Positions 36,881-44,870 of a stretch of 64,000 nt of DNA are shown here, one piece after another (positions within the stretch are counted from its first letter, which is position 1; each line of letters opens with the position of its first letter). The translations under genes and the position numbers were made by a program. The notes beneath the pieces were generated by a model, which did not search any database, was not told where the DNA came from, and was given only the letters and a program-made list of their open reading frames with translations. This stretch comes from MED-G105 sp039025235 (GTDB lineage: Bacteria; Pseudomonadota; Alphaproteobacteria; Caulobacterales; Parvularculaceae): the NCBI GenBank assembly GCA_039025235.1, contig JBCCOS010000010.1, positions 62,001 to 126,000 on the forward strand, written 5' to 3'.

Positions 36881-37744
36881 TTAACTCTGTCCTTCAAGGA
36901 TAGCGCGTAAGCCTTCTCTATACGTTGGATATTTTAGTTCAACACCAAGAGCTGACTTCATAAGTGTATTCCGAACGCGTTTGTTGTCGGCCCAGAAACT
37001 ACGCGCCATAGGAGAGAGGGTTGCATCATTGAGTGGCGTTTCCGGCGGTGGCTCTATACCAAGGAGTTCTGCGGCATATGCCGTCACATCCTGTGGAGGC
37101 GCTGGTTCATCGTCAGCAATGTTAAACATGCGACCAGCATCGGGCTTTTGAAGGCTTGCAAGTACCGCCGCGGCGATATCTTCCACATGGGCACGGCTAA
37201 ACACTTGCCCTGGTTTTACGACGCGGGTTGCAGTCCCATTTTTTAATCGTTCGAACGCTGACCGGCCCGGGCCGTATATGCCAGGCAAACGAAAGATGAA
37301 AACGGGAACACCCGATTGCTCAGACAGCTGACGCCATTGACCTTCCGCCTTTAGTCGCCGTTCACCACGTGCCCCTGACGGCGTTGGAATAGTATCCTCA
37401 TCAATCCATGCACCGGTGTGATCGCCGTAAACGCCATTGGACGACAGATATCCGATCCACTGAATTTCCCGCGCACGTTGTGAAATCTGCTTGTTTGTTG
37501 CCAAAAACGCCGGACATCCATTTTCATCAGGCGTGGGAGAAACCAATATAGCGTCTGATTTGTTAATCACATTTTGAAGCTCGTCTTTGTCGGACCAAAG
37601 AATTGCCTCAATCTTTTTCTCTCTTAATTGCGCAACTTTTTCATCGGATCGTGTGGTGCCGAAGACACGCCACCCATTTTGAATCAGGATTGGTGCGAGA
37701 TATTGGGCGGTATAACCATAGCCAAGGCATAAAAAGAGCTTCAT
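36881..37744 (-). CDS. NAD(P)-dependent epimerase/reductase (extended SDR, YeeZ-like)
   Basis: 287-residue Rossmann-fold protein of the atypical extended SDR group, resembling E. coli YeeZ. The glycine-rich start is LFLCLGYGYTAQYLAP, with YLSSNGVYGDHTGAW holding the Ser and Tyr positions and FRLPGIYGPGRSAFE typical of NAD-dependent epimerase-like proteins. Substrate unknown. ATG 37744 is chosen because the nucleotide-binding strand begins right there; the frame could extend to 37789. No clear Shine-Dalgarno is seen for either. Confidence 0.82.
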   Translation of the reverse strand: MKLFLCLGYGYTAQYLAPILIQNGWRVFGTTRSDEKVAQLREKKIEAILWSDKDELQNVINKSDAILVSPTPDENGCPAFLATNKQISQRAREIQWIGYLSSNGVYGDHTGAWIDEDTIPTPSGARGERRLKAEGQWRQLSEQSGVPVFIFRLPGIYGPGRSAFERLKNGTATRVVKPGQVFSRAHVEDIAAAVLASLQKPDAGRMFNIADDEPAPPQDVTAYAAELLGIEPPPETPLNDATLSPMARSFWADNKRVRNTLMKSALGVELKYPTYREGLRAILEGQS

Positions 37745-37870
37745 AACATTTGATAATACGCCGTTTGTTGGATAGACGCTACCGGCCATAGCTTACAGTC
37801 GATGCGTTGATGGTGTCGGCTTCTTGGGCGCGAATAGGGACTGATGGTTGCAGTGAGGAGTAGTGAGAAA

Positions 37871-38401
37871 ATGCGTAATCGTAAAATTTGGGCGGCATTC
37901 GTTTCAGCTGCTTTTTCTCTTTCGGCTGGCGCTGCTCAGGCGGATGTCCTCGGTGGTTTATTTAACACGGGCACGTCAGATCGGAACGAAAATCAACGTG
38001 GAACCCTAAATATCGAATTTCATGCATGTGAAGAGGATCCAGCCCTTTCTTGTGGAACGGTTAAAGAGTTTATCGATCCTGCGCCCGATGCCGTCATGGT
38101 CCTTCCGGATGGAAGTCCAATGGTTGGTTTTACGATGATCAAAGGATTGAAAGACAAGGGCAAGGGTAAATTTCGCGGCGGAAAAATCAACGCTCTTGAT
38201 GAATCAATCGAAAAGGGTGAGATGGTTTGGTATGGCGTTAAAATCAATAAAGTTGACGATGGGACGTTAGAAATAAAGGGTTGTCTTGGACCCTTCTGTC
38301 CACGGACGTTAGTCTGGACACCTGTCGCTCATGAAGATGTTGAAGCGTCGTCCGATAAGACGGCACAGGCGGATGAAGAAAACATTGTAACGGATCGTTG
38401 A
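37871..38401 (+). CDS. DUF2147 family secreted protein
   Basis: 176-residue protein with an N-terminal signal peptide (cleavage near AAQA-DV) and a DUF2147-type beta-rich domain. The domain is suggested by LNIEFHACEEDPALSCGTV, GFTMIKGLKDKGKGKFRGG, a conserved-looking Y/W region and LEIKGCLGPFCPRTLVWTPV with paired cysteines. Expected in the periplasm; function unknown. ATG 37871 with GAGGAG about 12 bases upstream is preferred to the start at 37844. Confidence 0.75.
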   Translation: MRNRKIWAAFVSAAFSLSAGAAQADVLGGLFNTGTSDRNENQRGTLNIEFHACEEDPALSCGTVKEFIDPAPDAVMVLPDGSPMVGFTMIKGLKDKGKGKFRGGKINALDESIEKGEMVWYGVKINKVDDGTLEIKGCLGPFCPRTLVWTPVAHEDVEASSDKTAQADEENIVTDR

Positions 38402-38443
38402 GGTCTGGTTTTACGGTGGTTTTTGAATGGGCGGGAGTGCCGG

Positions 38444-38980
38444 GTGACAACGCGTGCATTTGTCGGGCTTGCTCTCCCAGAGAACGTTAAGACTTCTCTT
38501 TCGGCATTGCAGACAGGACCACGTACCGCGCGGTGGGTAAATCCTAATAATTTTCACATTACACTGATATTTGCGGGTGATCTCGATGTTCGGCAAATCA
38601 CTGACATCGACTCCACGCTGTCTTCGTTAAGTCAGACTTCATTTTCATTAGTTCTCTCTGGGAGTGGCTTTTTCGGTAAAAAGCAACCGAATTCTTTATG
38701 GGTAGGTGTTGCACAAAATGATCCGCTCAGCCTTCTGCAAAGCAAAATACAGACAGCGGTGCGTCGTATCCCTATTGATGTGCAAACGAGGAAATATGTT
38801 CCCCATGTAACGCTGGCGTATCTTAAGCGTGCACAAAGGGAAGATGCGGAGCAGTGGTGTTTAATCAATGCAATGGCAACAGTTGGTCCAATTCCGATAT
38901 CAGAATTTCATCTTTATGCGTCTCACCTTGGGAAAGAAGGATCGCACTATGAAATCCTTCGATCCTATGAGCTTTTATAA
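38444..38980 (+). CDS. thpR: RNA 2',3'-cyclic phosphodiesterase (2H family)
   Basis: 2H phosphoesterase of 178 residues that opens 2',3'-cyclic phosphate ends on RNA (ThpR/LigT group). The two catalytic HxTx motifs are visible: His38-Ile-Thr40 in NFHITLIF and His121-Val-Thr123 in PHVTLAY. GTG 38444 is the likely start, with GGGAG at 38433-38437; the longer frame begins at TTG 38423. It follows the DUF2147 gene by 42 bases and is separated from the convergent phosphatase gene by an R1 repeat. Confidence 0.9.
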   Translation: MTTRAFVGLALPENVKTSLSALQTGPRTARWVNPNNFHITLIFAGDLDVRQITDIDSTLSSLSQTSFSLVLSGSGFFGKKQPNSLWVGVAQNDPLSLLQSKIQTAVRRIPIDVQTRKYVPHVTLAYLKRAQREDAEQWCLINAMATVGPIPISEFHLYASHLGKEGSHYEILRSYELL

Positions 38981-39026
38981 CGGTTGAGCTTAAAGCGTGT
39001 GGCGCATAATCGGTTGCTACTTGATC

Positions 39027-39141
39027 TAAAGCATTTCCAAGCCAAGTGTGTGCGGTTGGCGTTAAGGAAATGCGTAAAAACAAAGACCTAAAGCATCGAC
39101 CCGATTCCAATTGAAGTGTCGACGCTTTAGAAATGCTCTAG
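39027..39141 (+). repeat. R1 hairpin repeat, copy c
   Basis: R1 in forward orientation between the convergent thpR and phosphatase genes, 47 bases after thpR. Clear stems: GCATTTCC/GGAAATGC enclosing GCCAA/TTGGC, and a second hairpin around GATTCCAATTG with GTCGA arms. Confidence 0.9.
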
Positions 39142-39170
39142 CACCAAGCTCTCTTGCCCCCTATGTGTTT

Positions 39171-39629
39171 TTAGCGGTCTTCGAGGAAATCGAGAAACCC
39201 AGCGGCACCCTGTTCAACAAGATCGAGAACATGTTCAAAGCCTGATGCACCTCCATAATAGGGGTCGGGAGTCTCTCGCTGCGTTACCTCGCTGAATGCT
39301 AAAAATAAATGAAGCGCCGTTTCACTATTGGGGGGTGCCATGTCTTGTAAGTCGGCGAGATTGCTCTCATCCATAGCGAGGACATAATCGAACTCATAAA
39401 AGTCGGATAGGGCCACCTGTCGGGCTCGCTGAGTTGTCAAATCGTAACCGCGTCTCGACGCGGCTTGAACCATTCGAGCGTCCGGAGGACGACCCACATG
39501 CCAGCCACCGGTACCGGCTGAATCAACAAGGATCGGAATTTTGCGTTTTTCGGCTGATGCACGCAGTATTCCTTCGGCCGCGGGGGAACGACAGATATTG
39601 CCAAGGCAGACACAAAGAACCTTTTTCAT
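39171..39629 (-). CDS. Low-molecular-weight protein tyrosine phosphatase
   Basis: 152-residue phosphatase. The catalytic CX5R loop is at the N-terminus (CLGNICRSP: Cys8, Arg14, Ser15) and the general-acid aspartate in ETPDPYYGG near the C-terminus. It removes phosphate from tyrosine or small phospho-compounds in the cytoplasm; in many bacteria such enzymes act on polysaccharide tyrosine kinases (Wzc), but no kinase gene is adjacent. It is transcribed divergently from cobB. Confidence 0.93.
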   Translation of the reverse strand: MKKVLCVCLGNICRSPAAEGILRASAEKRKIPILVDSAGTGGWHVGRPPDARMVQAASRRGYDLTTQRARQVALSDFYEFDYVLAMDESNLADLQDMAPPNSETALHLFLAFSEVTQRETPDPYYGGASGFEHVLDLVEQGAAGFLDFLEDR

Positions 39630-39740
39630 AATTTTGATGTATGGTTTTCAGGCGTGACGTGCAAATGGATCGAGCAGCAACGACAGCATTAGTGGTAAAG
39701 TAAGAATTCTAGAGATAATTCGATATCAGAGGGAATTGCA

Positions 39741-40475
39741 TTGTCCCATATCCGAAGACTGTTGATCCTAACCGGCGCCGGTGTCTCGGCAGAGTCGGGC
39801 CTCTCCACATTTCGTGACGCAAAAGGCCTTTGGGAGAACTATAGTTTTCGTGACGTCGCCACACCCGAAGCCTTTTCTGAGAATCCTTCGTTAGTCCACG
39901 GGTTTTATAATGCGCGACGAGAACAGTTGAAAACAGTTCAACCCAACATGGCGCATAACGCGTTAGCCCGTCTTGGCCGTGAGCTTCTTAAACGAGACCG
40001 CGAAATGATCCTCGTAACCCAAAACGTCGATGATCTACACGAACGAGCAGGTTCAAACAATGTTCTAAAAATGCATGGTGCTCTGCGTGAAGTGCGATGC
40101 GGACCCGGACCGGACGGCGTTTCTGGATGCGGCGCAGTTATACCGTGGTCAGAAGACCTAAGCCTCCAAACGGTGTGCCCAAAGTGTAATGCTGTGGGGA
40201 CCATGCGCCCAAACGTGGTGTGGTTTGGCGAAATGCCGTTTCATCTTGACGAGATTTATGATGCGCTTGCGACGGCGGATATGTTCGTTTCCATTGGCAC
40301 GTCCGGTTCTGTTTATCCTGCCGCTGGGTTTGTCCACCAAGCGCGCGCTTGGGGCATTCCATGCACAGAACTCAATCTTGAGCCATCAGAAAACGCTGAT
40401 GTGTTTACCAACGCTCGATATGGTCCGGCGGCTGTGATCGTCCCTAACTGGGTTGACGATATTCTAGCACAATAA
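39741..40475 (+). CDS. cobB: NAD-dependent protein deacylase, class III sirtuin
   Basis: Sirtuin of 244 residues that removes acetyl or succinyl groups from lysine using NAD. Visible: GAGVSAESGLSTFR (NAD binding), TQNVDDLH, catalytic His112 in KMHG, four zinc cysteines (120, 130, 146, 149), and a Tyr56-x-x-Arg59 pair in FYNARR, the signature of SIRT5/CobB-type desuccinylases. It starts at TTG 39741 with AGAGGGA about 6 bases upstream. An R2 repeat follows its stop by 22 bases. Confidence 0.93.
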   Translation: MSHIRRLLILTGAGVSAESGLSTFRDAKGLWENYSFRDVATPEAFSENPSLVHGFYNARREQLKTVQPNMAHNALARLGRELLKRDREMILVTQNVDDLHERAGSNNVLKMHGALREVRCGPGPDGVSGCGAVIPWSEDLSLQTVCPKCNAVGTMRPNVVWFGEMPFHLDEIYDALATADMFVSIGTSGSVYPAAGFVHQARAWGIPCTELNLEPSENADVFTNARYGPAAVIVPNWVDDILAQ

Positions 40476-40497
40476 ACCGAATGCTTACGCCGCGGGC

Positions 40498-40634
40498 TAG
40501 AGCGCTTCGCCGATAAGTGTGATCGGTTGATGGTTCCCGTCCATCAACTCGGCAATAGGTCGAACAATTGTTCGACCGACCAAACAAGGAACTAGAGCGG
40601 CGTTCCGATTCCATCGGAACGCAAAAAGCACTAG
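40498..40634 (+). repeat. R2 hairpin repeat, copy c
   Basis: Full-length R2, forward, between the convergent cobB and YceI genes. It contains TTGATGG/CCATCAA, a perfect 20-base palindrome at 40558-40577, and a 10-bp stem at 40600-40622. Its last four bases overlap the YceI gene and supply that gene's TAG stop codon. Confidence 0.92.
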
Positions 40635-41383
40635 GGCTTGGCGGCCGTAATGGAAACAGTTACATCAACATTCGCATCGACCCACTTACCGTTCGCAAAT
40701 TCGCCTTCACCGATATTATAGTCCATCCGAATGAGACTGGTCTTGCCTTGCGCTTTTGCTGTTCGCCCATCAATCATCAGCGTGAAAGGAAGCGTTATTG
40801 ACTTTGAAACGCCTTTTAGGGAAAGGGTTCCGACTGCCTGATAACTGTTACCATTTAGATTTGAAATTTTTGTGGATTTGAACGTCGCCGTCGGCGTTTG
40901 TTTCACATCAAACCAATCGCTACCGGGTAGCGCACGATCTTTTTGTTTATCGCCTGTTGTTGCCGAGGCAAGATCAACGCTTGTTTCAATCGAAGCGTTG
41001 CTAAGGTCATTGGGATCAAGATTAATGCTTGCCGTCCATTTGGTAAACGCACCATTGAATTTGGTCCCGTTTTGTGCCCCGGCAAAGCCGAGTTCGCTTT
41101 TATCATAGTCAATCACCCAACCCGCGCTGTCTTGGCTGAAGGCTGACGTAGAAAGTATTGAAGTAGATAGACCGTATACGATCGAAGCAACAATCGCCTT
41201 TAGCGTTCTGATATTATTAGAACGTCGCGGTCGGTATTCGTATAAAACTACCTGTTGGGATGATGATCGAGCACCTTTATCAACGAAGCGCTCAACACCG
41301 TGGTGGAAACAGGGCAAAAAGGACGGAGCGACAAATTTTTTTGGATTAGGGGAAAAGGCCAAGTATATAAGCGAGACATTCAT
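40631..41383 (-). CDS. YceI family protein with long N-terminal extension
   Basis: 250-residue protein. Residues about 85-250 are a YceI lipocalin-like domain: WVIDYDKSELGFAG, FTKWTASINLDP, GSDWFDVKQTPTATFKST and SLKGVSKSITLPF. YceI proteins bind polyisoprenoid-like lipids in the periplasm. A signal-peptide-like helix sits at about 60-82, but it is preceded by a 58-residue polar extension of unknown purpose; no ATG, GTG or TTG lies between. ATG 41383 overlaps the upstream stop as ATGA, so the extension is probably translated. The stop codon is provided by an R2 repeat. Confidence 0.83.
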   Translation of the reverse strand: MNVSLIYLAFSPNPKKFVAPSFLPCFHHGVERFVDKGARSSSQQVVLYEYRPRRSNNIRTLKAIVASIVYGLSTSILSTSAFSQDSAGWVIDYDKSELGFAGAQNGTKFNGAFTKWTASINLDPNDLSNASIETSVDLASATTGDKQKDRALPGSDWFDVKQTPTATFKSTKISNLNGNSYQAVGTLSLKGVSKSITLPFTLMIDGRTAKAQGKTSLIRMDYNIGEGEFANGKWVDANVDVTVSITAAKP

Positions 41384-42009
41384 GATTGCTCGGTGCCTCC
41401 GTTGCGAATGAACTCCGCTTCGATTTCGATTTCTACCGTATCTTTGACAAAGCGCTTGAAGCGATCGACGCCGAAGTCGCTTCTTTTGATTTTTGTTGTA
41501 GCTGACAAGCCCAATATGTAGGCGCCACGCAGTGCGTCAAACCCACCGCCATTGAATACCACATCCATTTCGATTGGCTGCGTAATGCCATGCATGGTAA
41601 AATCACCGATCAAAATGCCTGTGTTTTCGCCGGTTACGCGAATATCGGTGGATCGGAAACGCGCTTGAGGAAATTGCTCCGCATCAAACCATTTTGGTCC
41701 TTGAAGTTTCTTTGAGAATTTCGGATTTGCGACATTCAAACTTGTCATATCAATTATAGCGTCTATACGCGCCGCTGTTGGATCTGACTCGTCAAACAAC
41801 AAGGCAACATTGAAGCGTTCGAACCGGCCCACATATCTTGAAAAGCCTAGATGCCCCACCTTAAACAGCAAGGCTGCGTGTTCCGTATCAAGTTCATAAT
41901 TTCCAGGCCTCAGGGCTTCCCGTTCCGTATTGACCTTTGGGGCCAGAGCAGACGCACAAGATGTGGCTATGAGAAATGCTGAGAAAACGACCACTCGGAT
42001 AAATGCCAT
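41380..42009 (-). CDS. YceI family lipoprotein-like protein
   Basis: 209 residues, with an N-terminal signal and possible lipobox (IATSC) followed by a YceI domain: YELDTEHAALLFKVGHLGFS, GPKWFDAEQFPQARFRST, GDFTMHGITQPIEMDVVF and RSDFGVDRF. It is the first of two overlapping YceI genes. The two domains differ clearly, so this is an old duplication or paralogous pair; they may bind isoprenoid quinone or carotenoid-type lipids in the cell envelope. Confidence 0.88.
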   Translation of the reverse strand: MAFIRVVVFSAFLIATSCASALAPKVNTEREALRPGNYELDTEHAALLFKVGHLGFSRYVGRFERFNVALLFDESDPTAARIDAIIDMTSLNVANPKFSKKLQGPKWFDAEQFPQARFRSTDIRVTGENTGILIGDFTMHGITQPIEMDVVFNGGGFDALRGAYILGLSATTKIKRSDFGVDRFKRFVKDTVEIEIEAEFIRNGGTEQS

Positions 42010-42136
42010 TTCAGATCTCTTCCTTCGTAAAGAATGAGTTAATGAAATTGCTACGGTCGCTTAGCCCGTATGGATTTGATCAATCTCTCAGCAATGTCGC
42101 GAAATTGCCCAACGACGTCACGTTCCATCAGTCTAC

Positions 42137-42240
42137 TAGAGCGCTTAGCCGATAAGTGTGATCGGTTATCGGCAAAAGAAGCGCGACCAAACAAGGACTT
42201 AGAGCGGCGTTCCGATTCCATCGGAACGCAAAAAGCTCTA
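42137..42240 (+). repeat. R2 hairpin repeat, copy d (internally deleted)
   Basis: R2 with intact ends TAGAGC and GCTCTA and the intact GCGTTCCGAT-type hairpin. The central palindrome and part of the first hairpin are missing. It lies 47 bases 3' of rpoH. Confidence 0.88.
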
Positions 42241-42287
42241 GAGATGAAACGGCTTTGGTAAGGTTTGCTTGTAGCTCAGCATATCGT

Positions 42288-43217
42288 TTAAGCGGGCGCT
42301 TCCGCCGACGTCATCGCTTCAATTGGGCGGGTTCGCGTTTCACGTTCCATGCGCTTCATTGCTTTTTGAAGTTTCTCAAAAGCTCTGACTTCTATTTGCC
42401 TGATCCGCTCGCGCGATACCTCATAGACCTTGCTCAACTCTTCAAGCGTCGCGGGATTATCCTTTAGGCGGCGTTCCGTGATGATATTTTGTTCACGTTC
42501 GTTGAGCTCCGACAAAGCCTGGCTGAGGAGACCCATGCGCATATCGTATTCGTCGTCTTGGGCAAGACGCTGTTCGGCATTAACGGCATTTTCGTCAACG
42601 AGCCAATCTTGCCATTCACCGCCGCCTTCTTCGCCTTTGCCCAAAGGCGCGTTGAGGGAAGCCTCACCTCCAGTCATACGACGGTTCATCGAAACGACGT
42701 CATCCTCCGAAACGCCGAGTTTTGTTGCGATGTGTTCTACTTGCTCAGGACGCAAGTCACCTTCGTCAACGGCATCAATCTGTCCTTTGATTTTCCGTAG
42801 ATTGAAAAACAGTTTCTTCTGCGCCGCTGTGGTCCCTATTTTAACCAAGCTCCAAGAGCGTAAAATATATTCTTGGATTGCAGCTCTGATCCACCACATC
42901 GCGTAGGTCGCAAGACGAAACCCTTTGTCTGCGTCAAAGCGTTTCACAGCCTGCATAAGACCAACGTTTCCTTCGGATATAACCTCGCCAATGGGCAAGC
43001 CATACCCCCGATAACCCATCGCGATTTTCGCCACGAGACGAAGATGACTTGTGATAAGCTTCTGAGCGGCTTCCGGATCCTGGTGCTCGGAGAAGCGCTT
43101 CGCGAGCATATATTCCTCATCTTTCTCGAGCATGGGGAATTTTCTGATCTCAGAAAGGTAGCGCGATAATGATCCTTCCGGCGTCAATGCCGGTGCTGAT
43201 ACAAGGTCTTTTGACAT
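42288..43217 (-). CDS. rpoH: RNA polymerase heat-shock sigma factor
   Basis: Sigma-32 type factor, 309 residues, directing RNA polymerase to heat-shock promoters. Region 2 contains KLITSHLRLVAKIAMGYRGY and AVKRFDADKGFRLATYAMWW. The RpoH-specific box is AAQKKLFFNLRKIKG, and region 4.2 ends with SRERIRQIEVRAFEKLQKAM. ATG 43217 is chosen because GGGAG lies 6 bases upstream; the frame continues to 43274. It neighbours the rluD-type gene, a common alphaproteobacterial order. Confidence 0.97.
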   Translation of the reverse strand: MSKDLVSAPALTPEGSLSRYLSEIRKFPMLEKDEEYMLAKRFSEHQDPEAAQKLITSHLRLVAKIAMGYRGYGLPIGEVISEGNVGLMQAVKRFDADKGFRLATYAMWWIRAAIQEYILRSWSLVKIGTTAAQKKLFFNLRKIKGQIDAVDEGDLRPEQVEHIATKLGVSEDDVVSMNRRMTGGEASLNAPLGKGEEGGGEWQDWLVDENAVNAEQRLAQDDEYDMRMGLLSQALSELNEREQNIITERRLKDNPATLEELSKVYEVSRERIRQIEVRAFEKLQKAMKRMERETRTRPIEAMTSAEAPA

Positions 43218-43581
43218 AGGTTTCTCCCAAAAAGACGGCGAGAATTTAGCTGAGCATATCCCTGACGGCGACATACACTAATTACATATGGGTGCTCATC
43301 GCCACAATACTAGAGCATGAATCTGACTTAACCCGCGATACCGGCATTTTCCTGCTCAAACGTTCTTTTTTAGCGCCGAAAACAATCACATGAGGCCTAC
43401 CGAGGCAGTTAACATCAATAAGTACGAGCGTCGATCAAAGCTGGATTTTAAGCGATTTAAAAGGGGGTTGGCGACCACAATAGAACACATGACTTCACGA
43501 TTTCGTTGTCACGTATAATTATAATCCGTATTTCCGATAGATGGCGATCTACGCCGTCTCGAATGGATGCCATGGCGGCCA
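43218..43581 (-). other. Intergenic region between rluD-type gene and rpoH
   Basis: About 360 bases with no gene or repeat copy recognised. It should carry the rpoH promoter(s). I cannot pick out a confident -35/-10 pair by eye. Confidence 0.4.
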
Positions 43582-44751
43582 CTACAATGCCTCTAAGGCT
43601 TGCGTTAAGGCTTTAAAGTCTTTTGGCGGCGCTGCTGAAAAAGAAAGATACTCCCCAGTTATGGGATGCTCGAACCCAAGACTTTGTGCGTGCAAGGCTT
43701 GTCGTTTGAACTTTCCAAGAATCTTCAAAGCTCTTTGAGCCTCAGCATCATCGGGCTTTAAACCTGAAAGACCGGGACCACGACCATAAACAGGATCACC
43801 AACAAGTGGATGTCCAATATGGCTCATATGTACCCGAATTTGATGGGTGCGCCCTGTTTCAAGTCGACACTCAATATGGGAAGCAATCGCATCACCAGCG
43901 AGCTTCGCGCGGGTTCGCCCAAATGTATTGATTATTTTATAATGGGTGACGGCGTGTTTCGCGCCCCTTTCTGGGGTTCGTCTTTCAGGATCGATACTCT
44001 CACTCTCGGCAAAGTCATTTGCCTCCCATTGTGCGCGCATTTGTTTGGCACTCGGCTTAACCACGGCCATCTTTTTGCGGTCGCCGCCAAGTCGGCCAAT
44101 GGCCGCGTCAATCGTCCCAAGGGATGGTCTTGGCGCGCCCACGCATACGGCTTCATAGGTGCGTTCCACCGTATGCGATGCAAATGCGTCGGTTAACCGG
44201 GAATGCGCGCGGTCATTTTTAGCAACAACGATAAGGCCTGATGTTTCTTTATCCAGACGATGAACAATACCGGGCCTGGCAACGCCGCCAATGCCTGATA
44301 AAGACGTGCCGCAATGCCCTATAAGCGCATTCACCAAGGTGCCGCTCCAGTTGCCGGCTGCTGGATGGACAACAAGTCCTGCGGGCTTATTGACGACGAT
44401 GACGTCAGCATCTTCGAAATATACATCAAGAGGAATAGCTTCGGCCTTTGGCACCGGTGCGGAAACGGCAGGAATGGTTAACAAATAGTTTTCGCCTGTG
44501 CGGATCCGCCAGGAGGGGTCTGTGAATGTTGCGCCATCCTTCCGGAGCGCCTTCCCTTCAATTAAGGCCTTTATTCGGGTCCGCGTCAGCGCCTTAATTT
44601 GTTCCGACAACCATTTATCAAGCCTTAGAGCGTTATATTCCGAATTAACGATGATTTCTATGGAAGCCTCATCGGTCGGTGAGACTGATCGGAGCAAAGG
44701 ATTAGCCTCTTGAGGCCGATTGTTAGGGCTGTCTGTATCATCGTCCGTCAT
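43582..44751 (-). CDS. rluD: 23S rRNA pseudouridine synthase, RluD type
   Basis: 389-residue RluA/RluD family pseudouridine synthase with an N-terminal S4-like RNA-binding domain (LRLDKWLSEQIKALTRTRIK) and the catalytic Asp167 in GIVHRLDKETSGL. ETGRTHQIRVHMSHIGHPLVGD is also typical. The insertion around 245-275 (DFAESESIDPERRTPERGAK) is longer than in E. coli. It modifies helix 69 of 23S rRNA if truly RluD; RluA/C specificity cannot be excluded. It is divergent from the next gene. Confidence 0.9.
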   Translation of the reverse strand: MTDDDTDSPNNRPQEANPLLRSVSPTDEASIEIIVNSEYNALRLDKWLSEQIKALTRTRIKALIEGKALRKDGATFTDPSWRIRTGENYLLTIPAVSAPVPKAEAIPLDVYFEDADVIVVNKPAGLVVHPAAGNWSGTLVNALIGHCGTSLSGIGGVARPGIVHRLDKETSGLIVVAKNDRAHSRLTDAFASHTVERTYEAVCVGAPRPSLGTIDAAIGRLGGDRKKMAVVKPSAKQMRAQWEANDFAESESIDPERRTPERGAKHAVTHYKIINTFGRTRAKLAGDAIASHIECRLETGRTHQIRVHMSHIGHPLVGDPVYGRGPGLSGLKPDDAEAQRALKILGKFKRQALHAQSLGFEHPITGEYLSFSAAPPKDFKALTQALEAL

Positions 44752-44870
44752 GGGGTCATTTGAAGTTTTATTTCAGTGGCTATGCGGCGGTCAGCATTGG
44801 GCGCCGATTGAGTTTGTTTGTGGTTCTCCGCCATCCCACGGGGGACAGGTAGTGTCAAACGGGAATAAAT

